A DNA stretch of 64,000 bases from Rhizobium cauense (GCF_019511525.1 NZ_JAEUAT010000004.1:62001-126000), one strand, 5' to 3'. Positions 45,461 to 55,191 are shown, counted from the first letter of the stretch. Translations and numbers: made by a program. Notes: generated by a model not told the origin, from the letters alone.

Positions 45461-45964
45461 GACAAACGCCCCCCAATCGCACTGCGATACATGTCCAGAA
45501 ACGCTATCCTGTCATGTTTATCGCGAGAGAGAACGACAGTAATCTGCGGTATGGCCCCTCGCATGGCCTACGCCGATAGGCTTATTTATGCGTGTGCGTG
45601 GGAGATGTCGGATTGTCGACTGGAGTAAAATTACCCCCTATGGTTGTTAGTCGCTATTGGAGGATCATCCATGGCCCTTCCTGGAGGGTGGATATGCTTC
45701 GAAGATGGTTTTGCGCTCGCGATAGCCTTGATCCCTGACCGGTCTCACGAAGCGGATTGAGGTTGCACGTGCCAAGCCGTATGAGCTTTCAGTTTACGCG
45801 GCTGTGCGTTCCGCTTGGCCGCACTGGTGTGCAAAGAAACCGCTCAATAGATGAACGCTTTCAACTGCTTCGTTCATAAAAGTTTCATGTCGTCATGATC
45901 AGGGAAGCGCTTGTACAGCTTTGCAGCAACGTGCAAAGTCGTTGCAAGCGGGAGACCAAAACGA
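45461..45964. promoter_or_regulatory. 504-bp region upstream of the giant gene and the lacI-type gene
   Basis: This divergent gap must hold promoters for the leftward secretion cassette and the rightward regulator. Visible elements are an inverted repeat ATGAACG/CGTTCAT (arms about 45851-45857 and 45871-45877, 13-bp spacer), a perfect AAGCGCTT palindrome with central CG at 45905-45912, and a 29-codon ORF with a strong ribosome site (45671-45760). Palindromes with a central CG are typical of LacI-family operators, so self-regulation is possible. Nothing else is recognised. Confidence 0.35.
45671..45760 (+). CDS. Candidate 29-residue small ORF
   Basis: ATG at 45671 is preceded by GGAGG at seven bases and opens a frame of 29 codons ending TGA at 45758-45760. 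It would begin MALPGGWICF. No homologue is known to me and the peptide has no clear signal or membrane helix. It could be a leader peptide or chance; only the ribosome site supports it. Confidence 0.2.
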   Translation: MALPGGWICFEDGFALAIALIPDRSHEAD

Positions 45965-46981
45965 GTGTCTGAGAAGGTATTTGTAAGCGCCCAGGAAGTC
46001 GCTGACAGGGCTGGGGTCTCGCGCTCCGCCGTGTCGCGCACGTTCACGCCTGGTGCCAGCGTTTCGGCCGGGACCCGCCGAAGGGTCCTCGAGGCGGCCG
46101 AGGCACTTGGATATCACGTCAACGAGCTCGCACGGGGTCTGATGCGCAATGAGAGTGGCATCGTATGTCTCATCGTTTCCGACCTTGCCACACCATATCG
46201 TTCTGCGCTCCTGCGGGAGCTGACCTTGCTGCTCCAGAATGCAGGCAAGGTTGCGATGCTGATCAACACGGACCGCTCTGACGGGAGTGTCGACCATGCG
46301 CTTCGCCAGGCGATCCGCTATCGTGCGGATGCCTCGGTCATACTTTCCGGAATGCCGGACAAATCCATTACGCAACTGTGCCTTCGGACTGGACAAAGGC
46401 TTGTCCTCATTAACCGTGACGATGATGAGCCCGGTCCTCTTCGGATCAACCTAGACGATCGTGAGGCAGCCGGCCGGGTCGTCACCGCCTTCGTGAGGGC
46501 AGGATGCAGACGGCTCGCATTTGCCAATTCGGAGGCGAGGACACCGAGCCTGATGGCGCGCGAACAAGGGTTCGTTGCAGCGGCAGCTGCGCTTGGAATG
46601 GAAGTTTCCGTCGAGCGGTATGGCTGGACGGGCTACGAGGCGGGGAAAGTCCTGGCCCAGAGGATGTTGACGCGTGCTATGCGCCCGGACGCTGTCTTCT
46701 GCGCAACCGACCTTCTGGCCTGTGGGTTCATGGATGCGGCCCGCCATCAGTTCTCGATCTCGGTGCCTGGCCAACTGTGCATTGCGGGCTTTGATAACAT
46801 AGAACAGGCGTCCTGGACCTCCTATGATCTTACAACATTCGCCCAGCCGGTTTCGACGATTGCTTCAAAGGCTGTCGAGTGGCTTTCTCAAGCTCGGGGG
46901 GAGAGTGGCGACAACAGTCAAGGGCGGTCGATCGAACTTCATGCGGAGCTGGTCTGGAGGGGGTCGATCCGAGGCGGCTGA
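45965..46981 (+). CDS. LacI-family transcriptional regulator
   Basis: This 338-residue regulator has an N-terminal LacI helix-turn-helix (VSAQEVADRAGVSRSAVSRTF, about residues 7-27, with hinge helix NELARGLMRN near 55) and a periplasmic-binding-like effector domain (IVCLIVSDLATPYRSALLREL onwards; AGFDNIEQASW near 275). The ligand, typically a sugar, cannot be read from the sequence. GTG 45965 is preferred: GGGAGA lies upstream and it gives the usual short lead into the HTH; a TTG at 45911 would add 18 residues. It stands between the type I cassette and the type II genes, and its targets are unknown. Confidence 0.85.
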   Translation: MSEKVFVSAQEVADRAGVSRSAVSRTFTPGASVSAGTRRRVLEAAEALGYHVNELARGLMRNESGIVCLIVSDLATPYRSALLRELTLLLQNAGKVAMLINTDRSDGSVDHALRQAIRYRADASVILSGMPDKSITQLCLRTGQRLVLINRDDDEPGPLRINLDDREAAGRVVTAFVRAGCRRLAFANSEARTPSLMAREQGFVAAAAALGMEVSVERYGWTGYEAGKVLAQRMLTRAMRPDAVFCATDLLACGFMDAARHQFSISVPGQLCIAGFDNIEQASWTSYDLTTFAQPVSTIASKAVEWLSQARGESGDNSQGRSIELHAELVWRGSIRGG

Positions 46982-46997
46982 GCATCCGGCGCTGACC

Positions 46998-47582
46998 TCA
47001 GGAAAAAGACAATGAGCTCCACTGCGCGATGTACCATCCGAACCAGATTGCTGGCGCGAGAAAGGATGCATAGGGAATATGGGCGCTTGCCGTCCAGCCG
47101 CCGTTCCGGATCGTTTTCAAAAGCACAAAAAAAAGTGCGGCCAGGGTAGCGAGAAGGACGACCAGGGCGAATTGCTGCCAGCCAACCCACACTCCTGCCG
47201 CCGCAGCCAGTTTTACATCACCAAGCCCCAGTCCTTCTATTCCCCGCAATCGGAAATAGCCCTCGCGTACAAGCAACAGTGCGCCTCCGGTCAATGTCGC
47301 ATCGATGACGACAGTCAGCAATGACCGTGTCGCATCCTGCCCCAGCGGATCAACGCCGACAACGAAGGCGATCATGCCTGTTAGCGCCAACACGGCGTTC
47401 ATAAGATCGGGAACTCGGAAATGCCGCCAGTCTTCGACGGTAATGGCGGCCGCCAGAGCGGCGAGAACTGCGGCAAGTAGCGTACGATCCAATGGCAGCG
47501 TTGCCAACCCGACGACCACCGCTGCCAGTGTTGCCAAGGCTACGGCCGTCAGGTGGAGAGGGATGGTTTTCGGCCACGACAC
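46998..47582 (-). CDS. gspO: Type IV prepilin peptidase, short form (GspO/CpaA-like)
   Basis: This 194-residue A24 aspartic peptidase has about six membrane helices. It carries the two catalytic aspartate regions: VEDWRHFRVPD near 49-59, and the GxGD motif in GLGLGDVKLAAAAG near 113-126. It lacks the N-terminal cysteine-rich methyltransferase domain of full PilD/GspO, so it may only cleave, or methylation may be absent. It would process the GspG-K pseudopilins encoded in the cluster. The GTG start overlaps the gspD stop by one base (TAGTG). Confidence 0.85.
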   Translation of the reverse strand: MSWPKTIPLHLTAVALATLAAVVVGLATLPLDRTLLAAVLAALAAAITVEDWRHFRVPDLMNAVLALTGMIAFVVGVDPLGQDATRSLLTVVIDATLTGGALLLVREGYFRLRGIEGLGLGDVKLAAAAGVWVGWQQFALVVLLATLAALFFVLLKTIRNGGWTASAHIPYASFLAPAIWFGWYIAQWSSLSFS

Positions 47583-49702
47583 TATCTAATCTTGCGCCCG
47601 CTCATGCCCCACATCTTAGACTGCAATTCCTGGGCGATGCTTTGCGCGTCGCGTCCATCACGGATAACCATTGGCCTGATCATGATCAGAAGCTCGGTCC
47701 GCTGGTTGCCACGGTTCTTGCTCCCGAAAAGGTTGCCAACGACGTTCAGCCGGTTAAGTCCGGGAATCCCATCCTTTCCGCGCTGCGCCTGTTCGCTGAT
47801 CAAGCCACCAAGCAGGACGGTCTGGCCATCCACCACCGACACCGAGCTGGATATGCTTCGGTTGGAAATCGTTGGCGTGAGGCTGTTTGGCGAGGATGAC
47901 GAGGAGATTTCCTGTTCAATCCGCATGGCAACCACGCCGTTCTCGGCAATGCGTGGACGAACGTTCATGATAATGCCGGTATCGCGATATTCCACCTGGT
48001 TGCTGACAGGGGCGTCCGCAGTATCGACGGGGGTAACAGTGCGCGTAATGATCGGGATCTGGTCGCCGACCTGGAAACGCGCGACTTCGTTTTCGAGGAC
48101 GACAAGCGAGGGCGACGACAGGATTTGGACGTCGGTGACCGCGTCCAGGGCACTGATGATGACGTCAGGGCTGCTGTCACTCCCCAGGACGAAGTTGAAG
48201 CCGGGAACTTCGCGGGCAATATTGTCGGCAAGCACGTTGAACAGGCCGAAGGATCCCTGGTCGGTCCCTGCTTTCACGGATTTACTCTTGACGAAGTACT
48301 GCACGCCGAAACGCATATCGTCGGTCAGCCGAACCTCGGCCATCGTGACGCTGATTGCGACCTGCAACTGCGGCACGTCGATCCTTGTAAGCGCGCCGAG
48401 AACCCGCTGGCGCATTTCGAGGTCACCGTAGATTACGATCGAATTGTTCGAGGGGTCTGCCCGAATTCGCACAGAATCCGCACCGAGGCCGTTAGAAGCA
48501 GGCGCGCCAAATCGCGCCGGGTCTATTTCGGCAGTGTCCGTCCCTACATCAGGGGTAGCACCCGCATCGGCCGCGGCGGCAGCCGCATCGGTCTCCCCCG
48601 ATGGCTGGGATGCAGGCGTACTTCCCTCCGTTTCCTCCTCGTCACTGGTCGAGAAGAGCCTTTGCAGCAGTTCGGCAATCTTCGTCGCGTCTCGATACTT
48701 CACGCGGTAGACGTGGACACTCTGGCCGAAGTCAGGATTCTCTCTATCCAGGCGCCGGACCCAGGTTTGTGCTCGCTCTGCCAGCGTACGGCTCTGCGAT
48801 ACGGCCAGGATGGCGCCAAGGCGCGGCATTGGCATGAACTGGATGGCGCCATTTTCCGTCCCCTTAGCCGCGAAAATTCGCTCGAGCTCGGGTATCACAG
48901 CCTCGGGTCTGGCGTTCTGCAAGGGCAGAATAGCGACGGCCTGATCCTTCATCCAGTCCACATCGAAGGCCCCTGCCGTTTCAATAGCGGCCTGGCGGTC
49001 AGCGCCGCTACCGGCGACGACAAGGAGATTGCGCGTTGTTTCGACGCGGATCGCTCCAGGTCTCGCGCCGAAACCATCAATCAGGCGGGCCAAGGTCTGT
49101 GCGCCGATGTAGCGGACTGGAATGATCGTGATGCCGAAGCCAGGACCGCTTCCCTTGACCGAGGTTTGACTGGCGACCGCCGAACCGACTTCGACGATCT
49201 GGTAGGTATTGTTGCGCCGGACGAGATCGGCGCCGTTCATATTGAGAAGCGTTTCCAGAATCGACAGCAACTCGCCCTTCTCAACCGGGCGAGCGGTGGA
49301 CAGCGTCACGCTGCCTGACACTTTCGGATCGATCGTGTAGGTCTGACCAAGCGTATCCCCCAGGATCACCTGCACCACGTCCTTGAGGTCAGCTCCCTGG
49401 AAGTTCAGGTTGACTTCGTTTCCGGTAGCAGGCGTCTGGCCGGTGTGCATCGGGTCAACGACCCCATCGCCCGCGGTCACATAGGTGACGCCCTGAGCAG
49501 GATTGGATCTGCTGCCATTGCCAGAGGCGGTCACTCCGTCAGGACGCGGGGAGCGAGCCGAGAGGTCGGCGTTCGTAACGGAACCGAGAATTGATGTGGA
49601 ACTGTCCATGGAGCCATGGTCAGGCAACACGCAACTCGTGGCGAGTGAACAACACCAACTCAAAAGCAAAGCCGCCCGGCCGATCGCACTGCTAGATCTC
49701 AT
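47582..49702 (-). CDS. gspD: Type II secretion secretin GspD
   Basis: This 706-residue outer-membrane secretin has a signal-like N-terminus with a Cys near residue 24 (LATSC), possibly a lipoprotein although the lipobox is imperfect. It has N0-N3 domains (about 90-440, including VNLNFQGADLKDVVQVILG) and an Ala/Asp-rich insert in N3. The secretin channel spans about 445-690 (QVAISVTMAEV, DVQILSSPSLVVLEN, VEYRDTGIIMNVRP). It forms the exit pore of the type II system. ATG 49702 is chosen because the signal segment starts there, though AGGGGAG lies very close to it; a GTG at 49747 is in frame. Confidence 0.92.
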   Translation of the reverse strand: MRSSSAIGRAALLLSWCCSLATSCVLPDHGSMDSSTSILGSVTNADLSARSPRPDGVTASGNGSRSNPAQGVTYVTAGDGVVDPMHTGQTPATGNEVNLNFQGADLKDVVQVILGDTLGQTYTIDPKVSGSVTLSTARPVEKGELLSILETLLNMNGADLVRRNNTYQIVEVGSAVASQTSVKGSGPGFGITIIPVRYIGAQTLARLIDGFGARPGAIRVETTRNLLVVAGSGADRQAAIETAGAFDVDWMKDQAVAILPLQNARPEAVIPELERIFAAKGTENGAIQFMPMPRLGAILAVSQSRTLAERAQTWVRRLDRENPDFGQSVHVYRVKYRDATKIAELLQRLFSTSDEEETEGSTPASQPSGETDAAAAAADAGATPDVGTDTAEIDPARFGAPASNGLGADSVRIRADPSNNSIVIYGDLEMRQRVLGALTRIDVPQLQVAISVTMAEVRLTDDMRFGVQYFVKSKSVKAGTDQGSFGLFNVLADNIAREVPGFNFVLGSDSSPDVIISALDAVTDVQILSSPSLVVLENEVARFQVGDQIPIITRTVTPVDTADAPVSNQVEYRDTGIIMNVRPRIAENGVVAMRIEQEISSSSSPNSLTPTISNRSISSSVSVVDGQTVLLGGLISEQAQRGKDGIPGLNRLNVVGNLFGSKNRGNQRTELLIMIRPMVIRDGRDAQSIAQELQSKMWGMSGRKIR

Positions 49703-49925
49703 CTCCCCTCGACTGATTCTCCAGCTTTCAGTGTTTGAGCCTAGCACTTTTCAGGGGTCGTACTATCGATAAAGACCGCTATTCACACCTTACCGTGGAG
49801 CGGTTTTTAAGACGTTTTTTCGCTACCACGAATGTCGGCATGGACTTGTCGACCAACTTGGCGGAGGCTGTCGTCATCACCATCCACGCCGAAACGGTGG
49901 GATCAGAAACGGGGCAACCGCTCGA

Positions 49926-51614
49926 ATGGCGAACACAACGATTTTGGCCGATTTCGTCCGCTATCTGACCGCCAGCGATGAGCTCATTGGCCCATCCGAA
50001 CGGCTGTCGCTTGAGCGGATGCTCAAGGACCCGCCCGCGAGCTACAGTGGGCTTTGGGAAAGCGGTGTCCTTTCGGGCGATCAGCTTGCCGCCGCGATCA
50101 CCGAGTTTCACGGACTTGGTCGTGCTGCGGTGGACCGGGTCGAGTTCCGTCACGAGCTTACCGAGGATCTGTCACCGCGCTTCCTTCGAGCTGCATGGGC
50201 TCTTCCAGCGCTCGAGCGGGGGCAGCCGATCCTCGTGATTGCAGATCCGGCGCGCGAGGAGGCAATCGAGGCCGCAGTTGCTGCACTTGGGCGTCGTGTG
50301 GAGATGAAGGTCGCGACCTTCGAAGAAATGGCCATGCTGTTCGAACGCCTGCTGACACGGGATCGAGCGCCAGAAGCAGTGCCGGCCGAACCGGCGGGCA
50401 GGGACGCGCCGGCAGAGGAGGATCTCGATCGTCTGCACGATCTCGCAAGTGGTGCGCCCATCGTTCGCGCCGTTGACCAGCTTCTGGAAACGGCTCTGAG
50501 TTTGTCTGCGACTGACATTCACATCGAGCCGCAGCCTGATGGTGTGAGATTGCGCATGCGTGTCGACGGCATGCTTCGGACCATGCAACCGCTGCCCAAT
50601 GAAATCGCCCGCGGCGTCGTCTCACGCATCAAGATTCTGGCTGGTCTCAACATCGCCGAACATCGGCTGCCCCAGGATGGGCGCGCGCGCATCACGATCA
50701 ACACAACGCGCGCCGATTTTCGTGTGGCGACAATGCCGACCCTGCATGGCGAGGCCCTGGTGGCCCGTATTCTGGTCAAGGGTGCCGAGGCACTCGACCT
50801 TTCTCGCCTTGGAATGGCGCCGCGCGATTACTCGATCCTGAATACACAGCTTGCGGAACCACATGGGTTGATCGTGGTTGCCGGCCCGACCGGCTGTGGG
50901 AAGACGACCACCCTGACGGCGGCGCTGTCCAGTCTCAACAGCCCCGAGCGCAAGATCATGACGATCGAGGACCCGATCGAATATCAGGTTGCCGGCGTCA
51001 GTCAGACCCAGGTGAAGCCATCGATCAATCTGACATTTGCCAATGCCATGCGTTCCTTCCTGCGCCAGGATCCTGATATTATGATGGTTGGGGAGATGCG
51101 TGACAGTGAAACTGCGTCAATTGGTATCCAGGCCGCGCTCACAGGGCACCTGGTGCTGACGACCTTGCATACGAACAGTGCCGCCGACGCCGTCATCCGG
51201 TTGGTGGATCTCGGTGTCGAGACGTTCCTGCTCGCCTCGGCGCTTCGCTGCGTCATTGCGCAACGACTTGTGAGGCGGCTATGCGAACGCTGTCGGTCGC
51301 CAGTCACCGATACGACAGGCGTGGAGGCCGCAGCGCTTGCGCGTCGCGGGTTCGTTCCACGCCCCGGCGATACCTGTTTTCGTGCGGTCGGATGTCCGTA
51401 TTGTGGCGACAGCGGCTATCGTGGCCGCGTCGGAATCTTCGAAGTCCTGCCTGTCGATGCCGAGCTGAGCGGCTTGATCAGGGAGGACGTCGATCCGCAG
51501 AAGATACAAGCCGCAGCGGTCGGGGCCGGGATGACCACAATGCTTGACGATGGGATGGCCAAATACCGCAAGGGTCTCACCTCGATCGAGGAGGTCCTCA
51601 GGGTGACTGTCTGA
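49926..51614 (+). CDS. gspE: Type II secretion ATPase GspE
   Basis: This 562-residue secretion ATPase has an N-terminal GspE domain (about 40-145), then the ATPase core. Walker A is GPTGCGKTT (320-328), followed by TIEDPIEYQ (Asp box), MMVGEMRDSETA (Walker B) and LTTLHTNSA (His box). The tetracysteine zinc motif is CERC (453-456) and CPYC (490-493). It powers pseudopilus assembly with GspL and GspF. It is the only gsp gene on the plus strand, lying between gspD and the gspC-like gene, and it converges with the latter with only 4 bp between stops. Confidence 0.95.
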   Translation: MANTTILADFVRYLTASDELIGPSERLSLERMLKDPPASYSGLWESGVLSGDQLAAAITEFHGLGRAAVDRVEFRHELTEDLSPRFLRAAWALPALERGQPILVIADPAREEAIEAAVAALGRRVEMKVATFEEMAMLFERLLTRDRAPEAVPAEPAGRDAPAEEDLDRLHDLASGAPIVRAVDQLLETALSLSATDIHIEPQPDGVRLRMRVDGMLRTMQPLPNEIARGVVSRIKILAGLNIAEHRLPQDGRARITINTTRADFRVATMPTLHGEALVARILVKGAEALDLSRLGMAPRDYSILNTQLAEPHGLIVVAGPTGCGKTTTLTAALSSLNSPERKIMTIEDPIEYQVAGVSQTQVKPSINLTFANAMRSFLRQDPDIMMVGEMRDSETASIGIQAALTGHLVLTTLHTNSAADAVIRLVDLGVETFLLASALRCVIAQRLVRRLCERCRSPVTDTTGVEAAALARRGFVPRPGDTCFRAVGCPYCGDSGYRGRVGIFEVLPVDAELSGLIREDVDPQKIQAAAVGAGMTTMLDDGMAKYRKGLTSIEEVLRVTV

Positions 51615-51618
51615 TTGG

Positions 51619-52062
51619 CTACTGCGTGGGGGCAAACATCCGATAGTTCTGCTCTTGACCGTTCTGTTCGAGCTTCACGGTGCGATTGTCGACGATTGAG
51701 ACGACCCAATTCTGGAGCTTGTCGCCGGATTTCAACCGATGGATCTCTCCGCTTGCGGGGTCTTGCAGGAGCGCCCGATGGCTTCCTCCCGTCGAAACAA
51801 TCCCCACGAGCCTTATCTCCGGCAGCACCGGCGAGGCTTCGGACATGCTCGCGACGGCCGGCGCTGGTTGGGCAACTGGCGCCTCGACGACAGGCGGTTG
51901 GCGCGAGGGAGAAAACAATGGGTGCAGTCGTGTGGCTTGGAGTCTTTCGAGCGTGACCCCGCTTAGCCACGGTGCCGGTTGCTCGGTCTGGGACAGTGCG
52001 ATGCTGGTGATCGAAAGAATGGCGACACCTGCCGCAACGCCTATTCTCGCAAGACACGTCAC
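51619..52062 (-). CDS. GspC/GspN-like inner-membrane component, short
   Basis: This 147-residue protein has one N-terminal hydrophobic helix (about 5-24), a Pro/Ala-rich linker, and a small beta domain with LPEIRLVGIVSTGGSHRALL (about 80-99) and KSGDKLQNWVV. This matches the homology region of GspC that contacts the secretin. It has no PDZ or coiled-coil end, unlike classical GspC. It may be the minimal GspC of this T2SS subtype, or a GspN-type protein. GTG 52062 overlaps the gspM stop (GTGA) and has GGAGGG eight bases before it, so it is preferred over TTG 52080. Confidence 0.72.
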   Translation of the reverse strand: MTCLARIGVAAGVAILSITSIALSQTEQPAPWLSGVTLERLQATRLHPLFSPSRQPPVVEAPVAQPAPAVASMSEASPVLPEIRLVGIVSTGGSHRALLQDPASGEIHRLKSGDKLQNWVVSIVDNRTVKLEQNGQEQNYRMFAPTQ

Positions 52063-52622
52063 AGCTTGTCCCTCCGCCAATAGCCTTCGACCGACGCCGA
52101 GACGCGAAGGGCCGGTGGTTGTGTCCTGTCTTCGATAGCTTCAGCGCTCTCTATCGTAATGGAACGGAAGACAAGCGCCGTCCGGTTGCTTTCGGCCGTA
52201 TAGAGGATGTGTTGCAGCGGCTCCGTCGACGTTTCGAAAATCACCCTCATTTCGACCGTGCCGTTGTCGGGTGCGTCGTCCGACGGTTCGATGAATTCGA
52301 ACTGGGCGATCTTTGCTCCGGTCTGACCAATGACATCAGTCATGATGCGTTGCAGCTCTGCTCCGGCGACCGCCGAGGTATCCCCGGGCAAATAGGCCAC
52401 TGCAGCGTCTCCATTCGAAATATCGTCGCTGGTGTCGTCGATCGCCGCCAATTTCGCTTTTAAAGCCTCGAGCGAGACCCGCGCTTCGGCGTTGGCTTGC
52501 GACAGGTGACGTGCCTCAATCAAACTCCATGTCGCAATTCCGGATGGTACCAGGAGCAGGCCCGCGAGTACCGTGATTGTAGCTGCTTTGACGTTTTTTC
52601 CGGCGTTCCTTCTGCGGCTCAT
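52059..52622 (-). CDS. gspM: Type II secretion protein GspM (GspM-b type)
   Basis: This 187-residue bitopic protein has a short basic N-terminus, one transmembrane helix (about 13-34) and a periplasmic part with a coiled region (40-62). A ferredoxin-like domain follows from about 85 (ELQRIMTDVIGQTGAKIAQFEFIEPS). It fits the GspM-b family of alphaproteobacterial type II systems. It partners GspL, whose stop overlaps its ATG (ATGA, 52619-52622). Confidence 0.82.
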   Translation of the reverse strand: MSRRRNAGKNVKAATITVLAGLLLVPSGIATWSLIEARHLSQANAEARVSLEALKAKLAAIDDTSDDISNGDAAVAYLPGDTSAVAGAELQRIMTDVIGQTGAKIAQFEFIEPSDDAPDNGTVEMRVIFETSTEPLQHILYTAESNRTALVFRSITIESAEAIEDRTQPPALRVSASVEGYWRRDKL

Positions 52623-53668
52623 TGAGATTTTCCTTCCGCAAGATGGGCAAGGATTTCGAACCGTTCCTTTCCATTGTTCGCGTCTCGAACAACGGGCGCA
52701 GAGAAGTTCACGGCCTCAAGCATGTCCGTATCCTCGATGAGACTGATCAGGCGGGAAGCATTCGCCGACAGACCTGTTATGCGGACATTCCGGTCTGCGA
52801 CGTCAAGAGTGGTCAGATAGGTTGTTTCAGGGATCACCTTTGACAGTTCGTCCAACAAAAGCACCATGGGAACGGCATCAAATTTGCGGGCCAGTCTCAA
52901 GCCGGAACTGCCCGCCTGTTCCGCGTTCTGCCGGGCGACATCGATTGTATTGCGTAGCCCTGAAAGCGAGGCCTCGATCCGCTTTGCCTCCTGCGTTTCC
53001 ACATAGAGGCGCCAGCCGCCGACGGTAATCATTGCCGTTCCAATCGTTGCCAGGACGCAAAGAGAGGCGAGCGCAATGCGCGAACGCCTTGCCGCGAGCG
53101 CTGCCTTGGCACCTGGCAACAGGTTGATCGTGCTGGCCTTTCCAGGTGGATCGGCTGCCAGGCCGACGACAACCGACTTGACGCCTGCTGCATTGAGCGG
53201 CTCGATCGCCGAGCGCATGGTGGCCAATGAAACCGCGACGACACGCACATGGAGTTGATCTGACGCCTTCGCTGTCTCGCCGTCCTGCAGGTCATAGTCG
53301 AATGTCATCTTGTCGGCGGGCCAGGGAACCAGCTGTTCGAGTTGGTGACGAATGATTGCATCAATATGATTTCTGCTGCCATCTGGCAGCTGCAAGGTGC
53401 GAACCACTGCGCGCTCGGCTGCCAGGCGAAGTTCGACAGGCTGTGTTCCAACGACCTTGCCGAGCCAGCCGAGATCGTCGCGCGGGCCTTCGGCCTTGTG
53501 GATAGGGCCTGCCCGGGAGGTGCGAAAGCAAACAAGCTTTTCAGGCTCCTCGACGACAAGGAACGCTCCCCGGTTCTTCGGGGGGATGTTTGCAGCCGCT
53601 TGCCAGGCAACCATCTCGCGCACGAGTGCTGAAAAACTGCGTTTGATGGATGTGATCAACCCTGCCAT
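52619..53668 (-). CDS. gspL: Type II secretion protein GspL (PilM/PilN-like)
   Basis: This 349-residue protein has a cytoplasmic actin-like part (about 1-190; LPDGSRNHIDAIIRHQLEQLVPW), a transmembrane helix near 197-217, a coiled segment (225-250) and a PilN-like periplasmic domain (about 260-345). GspL recruits GspE to the membrane. It lies between gspK and gspM in the normal order, 16 bp after gspK. Confidence 0.85.
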   Translation of the reverse strand: MAGLITSIKRSFSALVREMVAWQAAANIPPKNRGAFLVVEEPEKLVCFRTSRAGPIHKAEGPRDDLGWLGKVVGTQPVELRLAAERAVVRTLQLPDGSRNHIDAIIRHQLEQLVPWPADKMTFDYDLQDGETAKASDQLHVRVVAVSLATMRSAIEPLNAAGVKSVVVGLAADPPGKASTINLLPGAKAALAARRSRIALASLCVLATIGTAMITVGGWRLYVETQEAKRIEASLSGLRNTIDVARQNAEQAGSSGLRLARKFDAVPMVLLLDELSKVIPETTYLTTLDVADRNVRITGLSANASRLISLIEDTDMLEAVNFSAPVVRDANNGKERFEILAHLAEGKSQ

Positions 53669-53684
53669 TTAACATGCCCCGCCA

Positions 53685-54557
53685 TCAGCGAGCCTCCGGA
53701 CCTGTAAGGCTCCACGCGTAAACGACATAGCCTTTGGGACTGTCGTTGGCATCGCCAACGATCATCTCCGCCGTACCGGTGCGACCGCTCTTGCTGTGCG
53801 CGACAAGGTTCAGGCGATAAACGGTCGGGATCTCCTCCGTGAGAAAACCTTTGTATTTTTGTATCAGGGAGCGCTGCTCGTCGATTTCATCATCGCTGGC
53901 GAGGCCGGCAAGTGCCGACGCATCTGCCTCACTCATATCTGGGATGGCGAGCAAGGCCTTCCGGGAGGCAGCCCCCGGATAAAGCAAGCCGGTCCGGTTA
54001 TGCACCGTGAGAAACGACTCGAGTTTCATATAGTCATTCTCGCTCAGTCCACGCAGAAAGCGCAACTCGCCGACAGACTGGAATTTTCCGTTCATGGGAA
54101 GTGAACTTGCTTCGCGCCCGGTATAGTCGGCGCGTTCTGCTCCTTCGGGCGTCCGCTCATTGTCCTCGTCACGCCAGTCAACGACGCGTGCGGCAAAAGC
54201 CTCAGGCGAAAGTGATTGGCCATCCACTGCAGAAAAGAGCCCCTTCAGCAACTCCGGAGGCGACGTATTCAGATCAAGCCGTGCTGCCTCGGCGGTAACA
54301 TGTAGCGTGACGGTGCCGGTCGTCAAAGTGATCGTGCTGCCATCGATGGATTGCGCGCTCTTGCCTTCGGTGAACAGGAGGTAGGATGAAGCCGTCGCGC
54401 CGCTATCGAGAAGGCTTTCCGTTACGAGATCGTCAACGCCCAGGCGCGTCAGTACCAGGGTCGGCTGTGCCAGCAGAACCAGCGTCGACACGACGCCTGC
54501 CAGGAGACAACAGGCGACAAGGGTGGCCAGGGTGACGTATCCTCCGTCACGTCGCAT
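53685..54557 (-). CDS. gspK: Type II secretion minor pseudopilin GspK
   Basis: This 290-residue tip pseudopilin has a short basic leader (MRRDGGYVTLATLVAC), where processing would be after the Gly before YVTL. A hydrophobic helix is followed by the large GspK alpha domain. LDLNTSPPELLKGLFS near 98 and VVDWRDEDNERTPEGAE near 125-141 are family hallmarks. The usual Glu at +5 of the mature helix is not present, as expected for GspK. ATG 54557 has GGAGGG upstream and overlaps gspJ by 11 bp. Confidence 0.87.
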   Translation of the reverse strand: MRRDGGYVTLATLVACCLLAGVVSTLVLLAQPTLVLTRLGVDDLVTESLLDSGATASSYLLFTEGKSAQSIDGSTITLTTGTVTLHVTAEAARLDLNTSPPELLKGLFSAVDGQSLSPEAFAARVVDWRDEDNERTPEGAERADYTGREASSLPMNGKFQSVGELRFLRGLSENDYMKLESFLTVHNRTGLLYPGAASRKALLAIPDMSEADASALAGLASDDEIDEQRSLIQKYKGFLTEEIPTVYRLNLVAHSKSGRTGTAEMIVGDANDSPKGYVVYAWSLTGPEAR

Positions 54558-55191
54558 CGGCGCCCTCCTCACATGCAGCACCTTCCGGGCATGTTCGCGG
54601 AGGATCAACGCGCGGCGAAACCACGAGTATCAGGGGCGGGCGTTGTGTATTCGAACTGGCCCAAACCTCCAAGCGGATGATATCTGGAAGAATGGGCTGA
54701 CCAGACCACGAATTGGTCCAGACCAGACCCTTCTTGGTCTTCTGTGCAAAGGAAAAGCGATACTTCCTCGCACCTTGCAGGAGAGCGGTCGGCGCTTCGG
54801 ATCGTACCTTTTCAAATCCCGTTGCTGAGGGCAGGCGCGCCGTTGCCGATCGAACGAGGTCTCCCGATCGAACCGATATCCAGACCAGTTGGTCGGACGC
54901 CGAGCCGGTTGCAAGGCCGACAGCCTGTTCGCTGCCGTAAAACAGCAGGGGCGCGCCGACACTTTCACTGGTCTTGATTGCCGCGATCTCTGATAAGTCA
55001 CGACGCAGTGCCGTAAGCCCGGTCGCCACCCGCTCAACGCTGCTGGCCTCGCGGGTGGCGGCCGTTGAGGAGCGGGTCACCAGATAAGCTGCCAGAAGAA
55101 GCGCCTGGAAGACCAGTGCGCTCAACAGAAGCACAACCAGTGCCTCCAGCATCGCAAAACCACGGTCTCCTCTCTGGCGCGCCTTTCTCAT
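54547..55191 (-). CDS. gspJ: Type II secretion minor pseudopilin GspJ
   Basis: This 214-residue pseudopilin has prepilin leader and helix DRGFAMLEALVVLLLSALVF, with cleavage before Phe and Glu at +5. A GspJ-like beta domain follows. The start at 55191 overlaps the gspI stop (ATGA), which rejects the open frame extending to 55563. The C-terminus is Pro/Cys-rich (two Cys). Confidence 0.85.
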   Translation of the reverse strand: MRKARQRGDRGFAMLEALVVLLLSALVFQALLLAAYLVTRSSTAATREASSVERVATGLTALRRDLSEIAAIKTSESVGAPLLFYGSEQAVGLATGSASDQLVWISVRSGDLVRSATARLPSATGFEKVRSEAPTALLQGARKYRFSFAQKTKKGLVWTNSWSGQPILPDIIRLEVWASSNTQRPPLILVVSPRVDPPRTCPEGAACEEGADAT

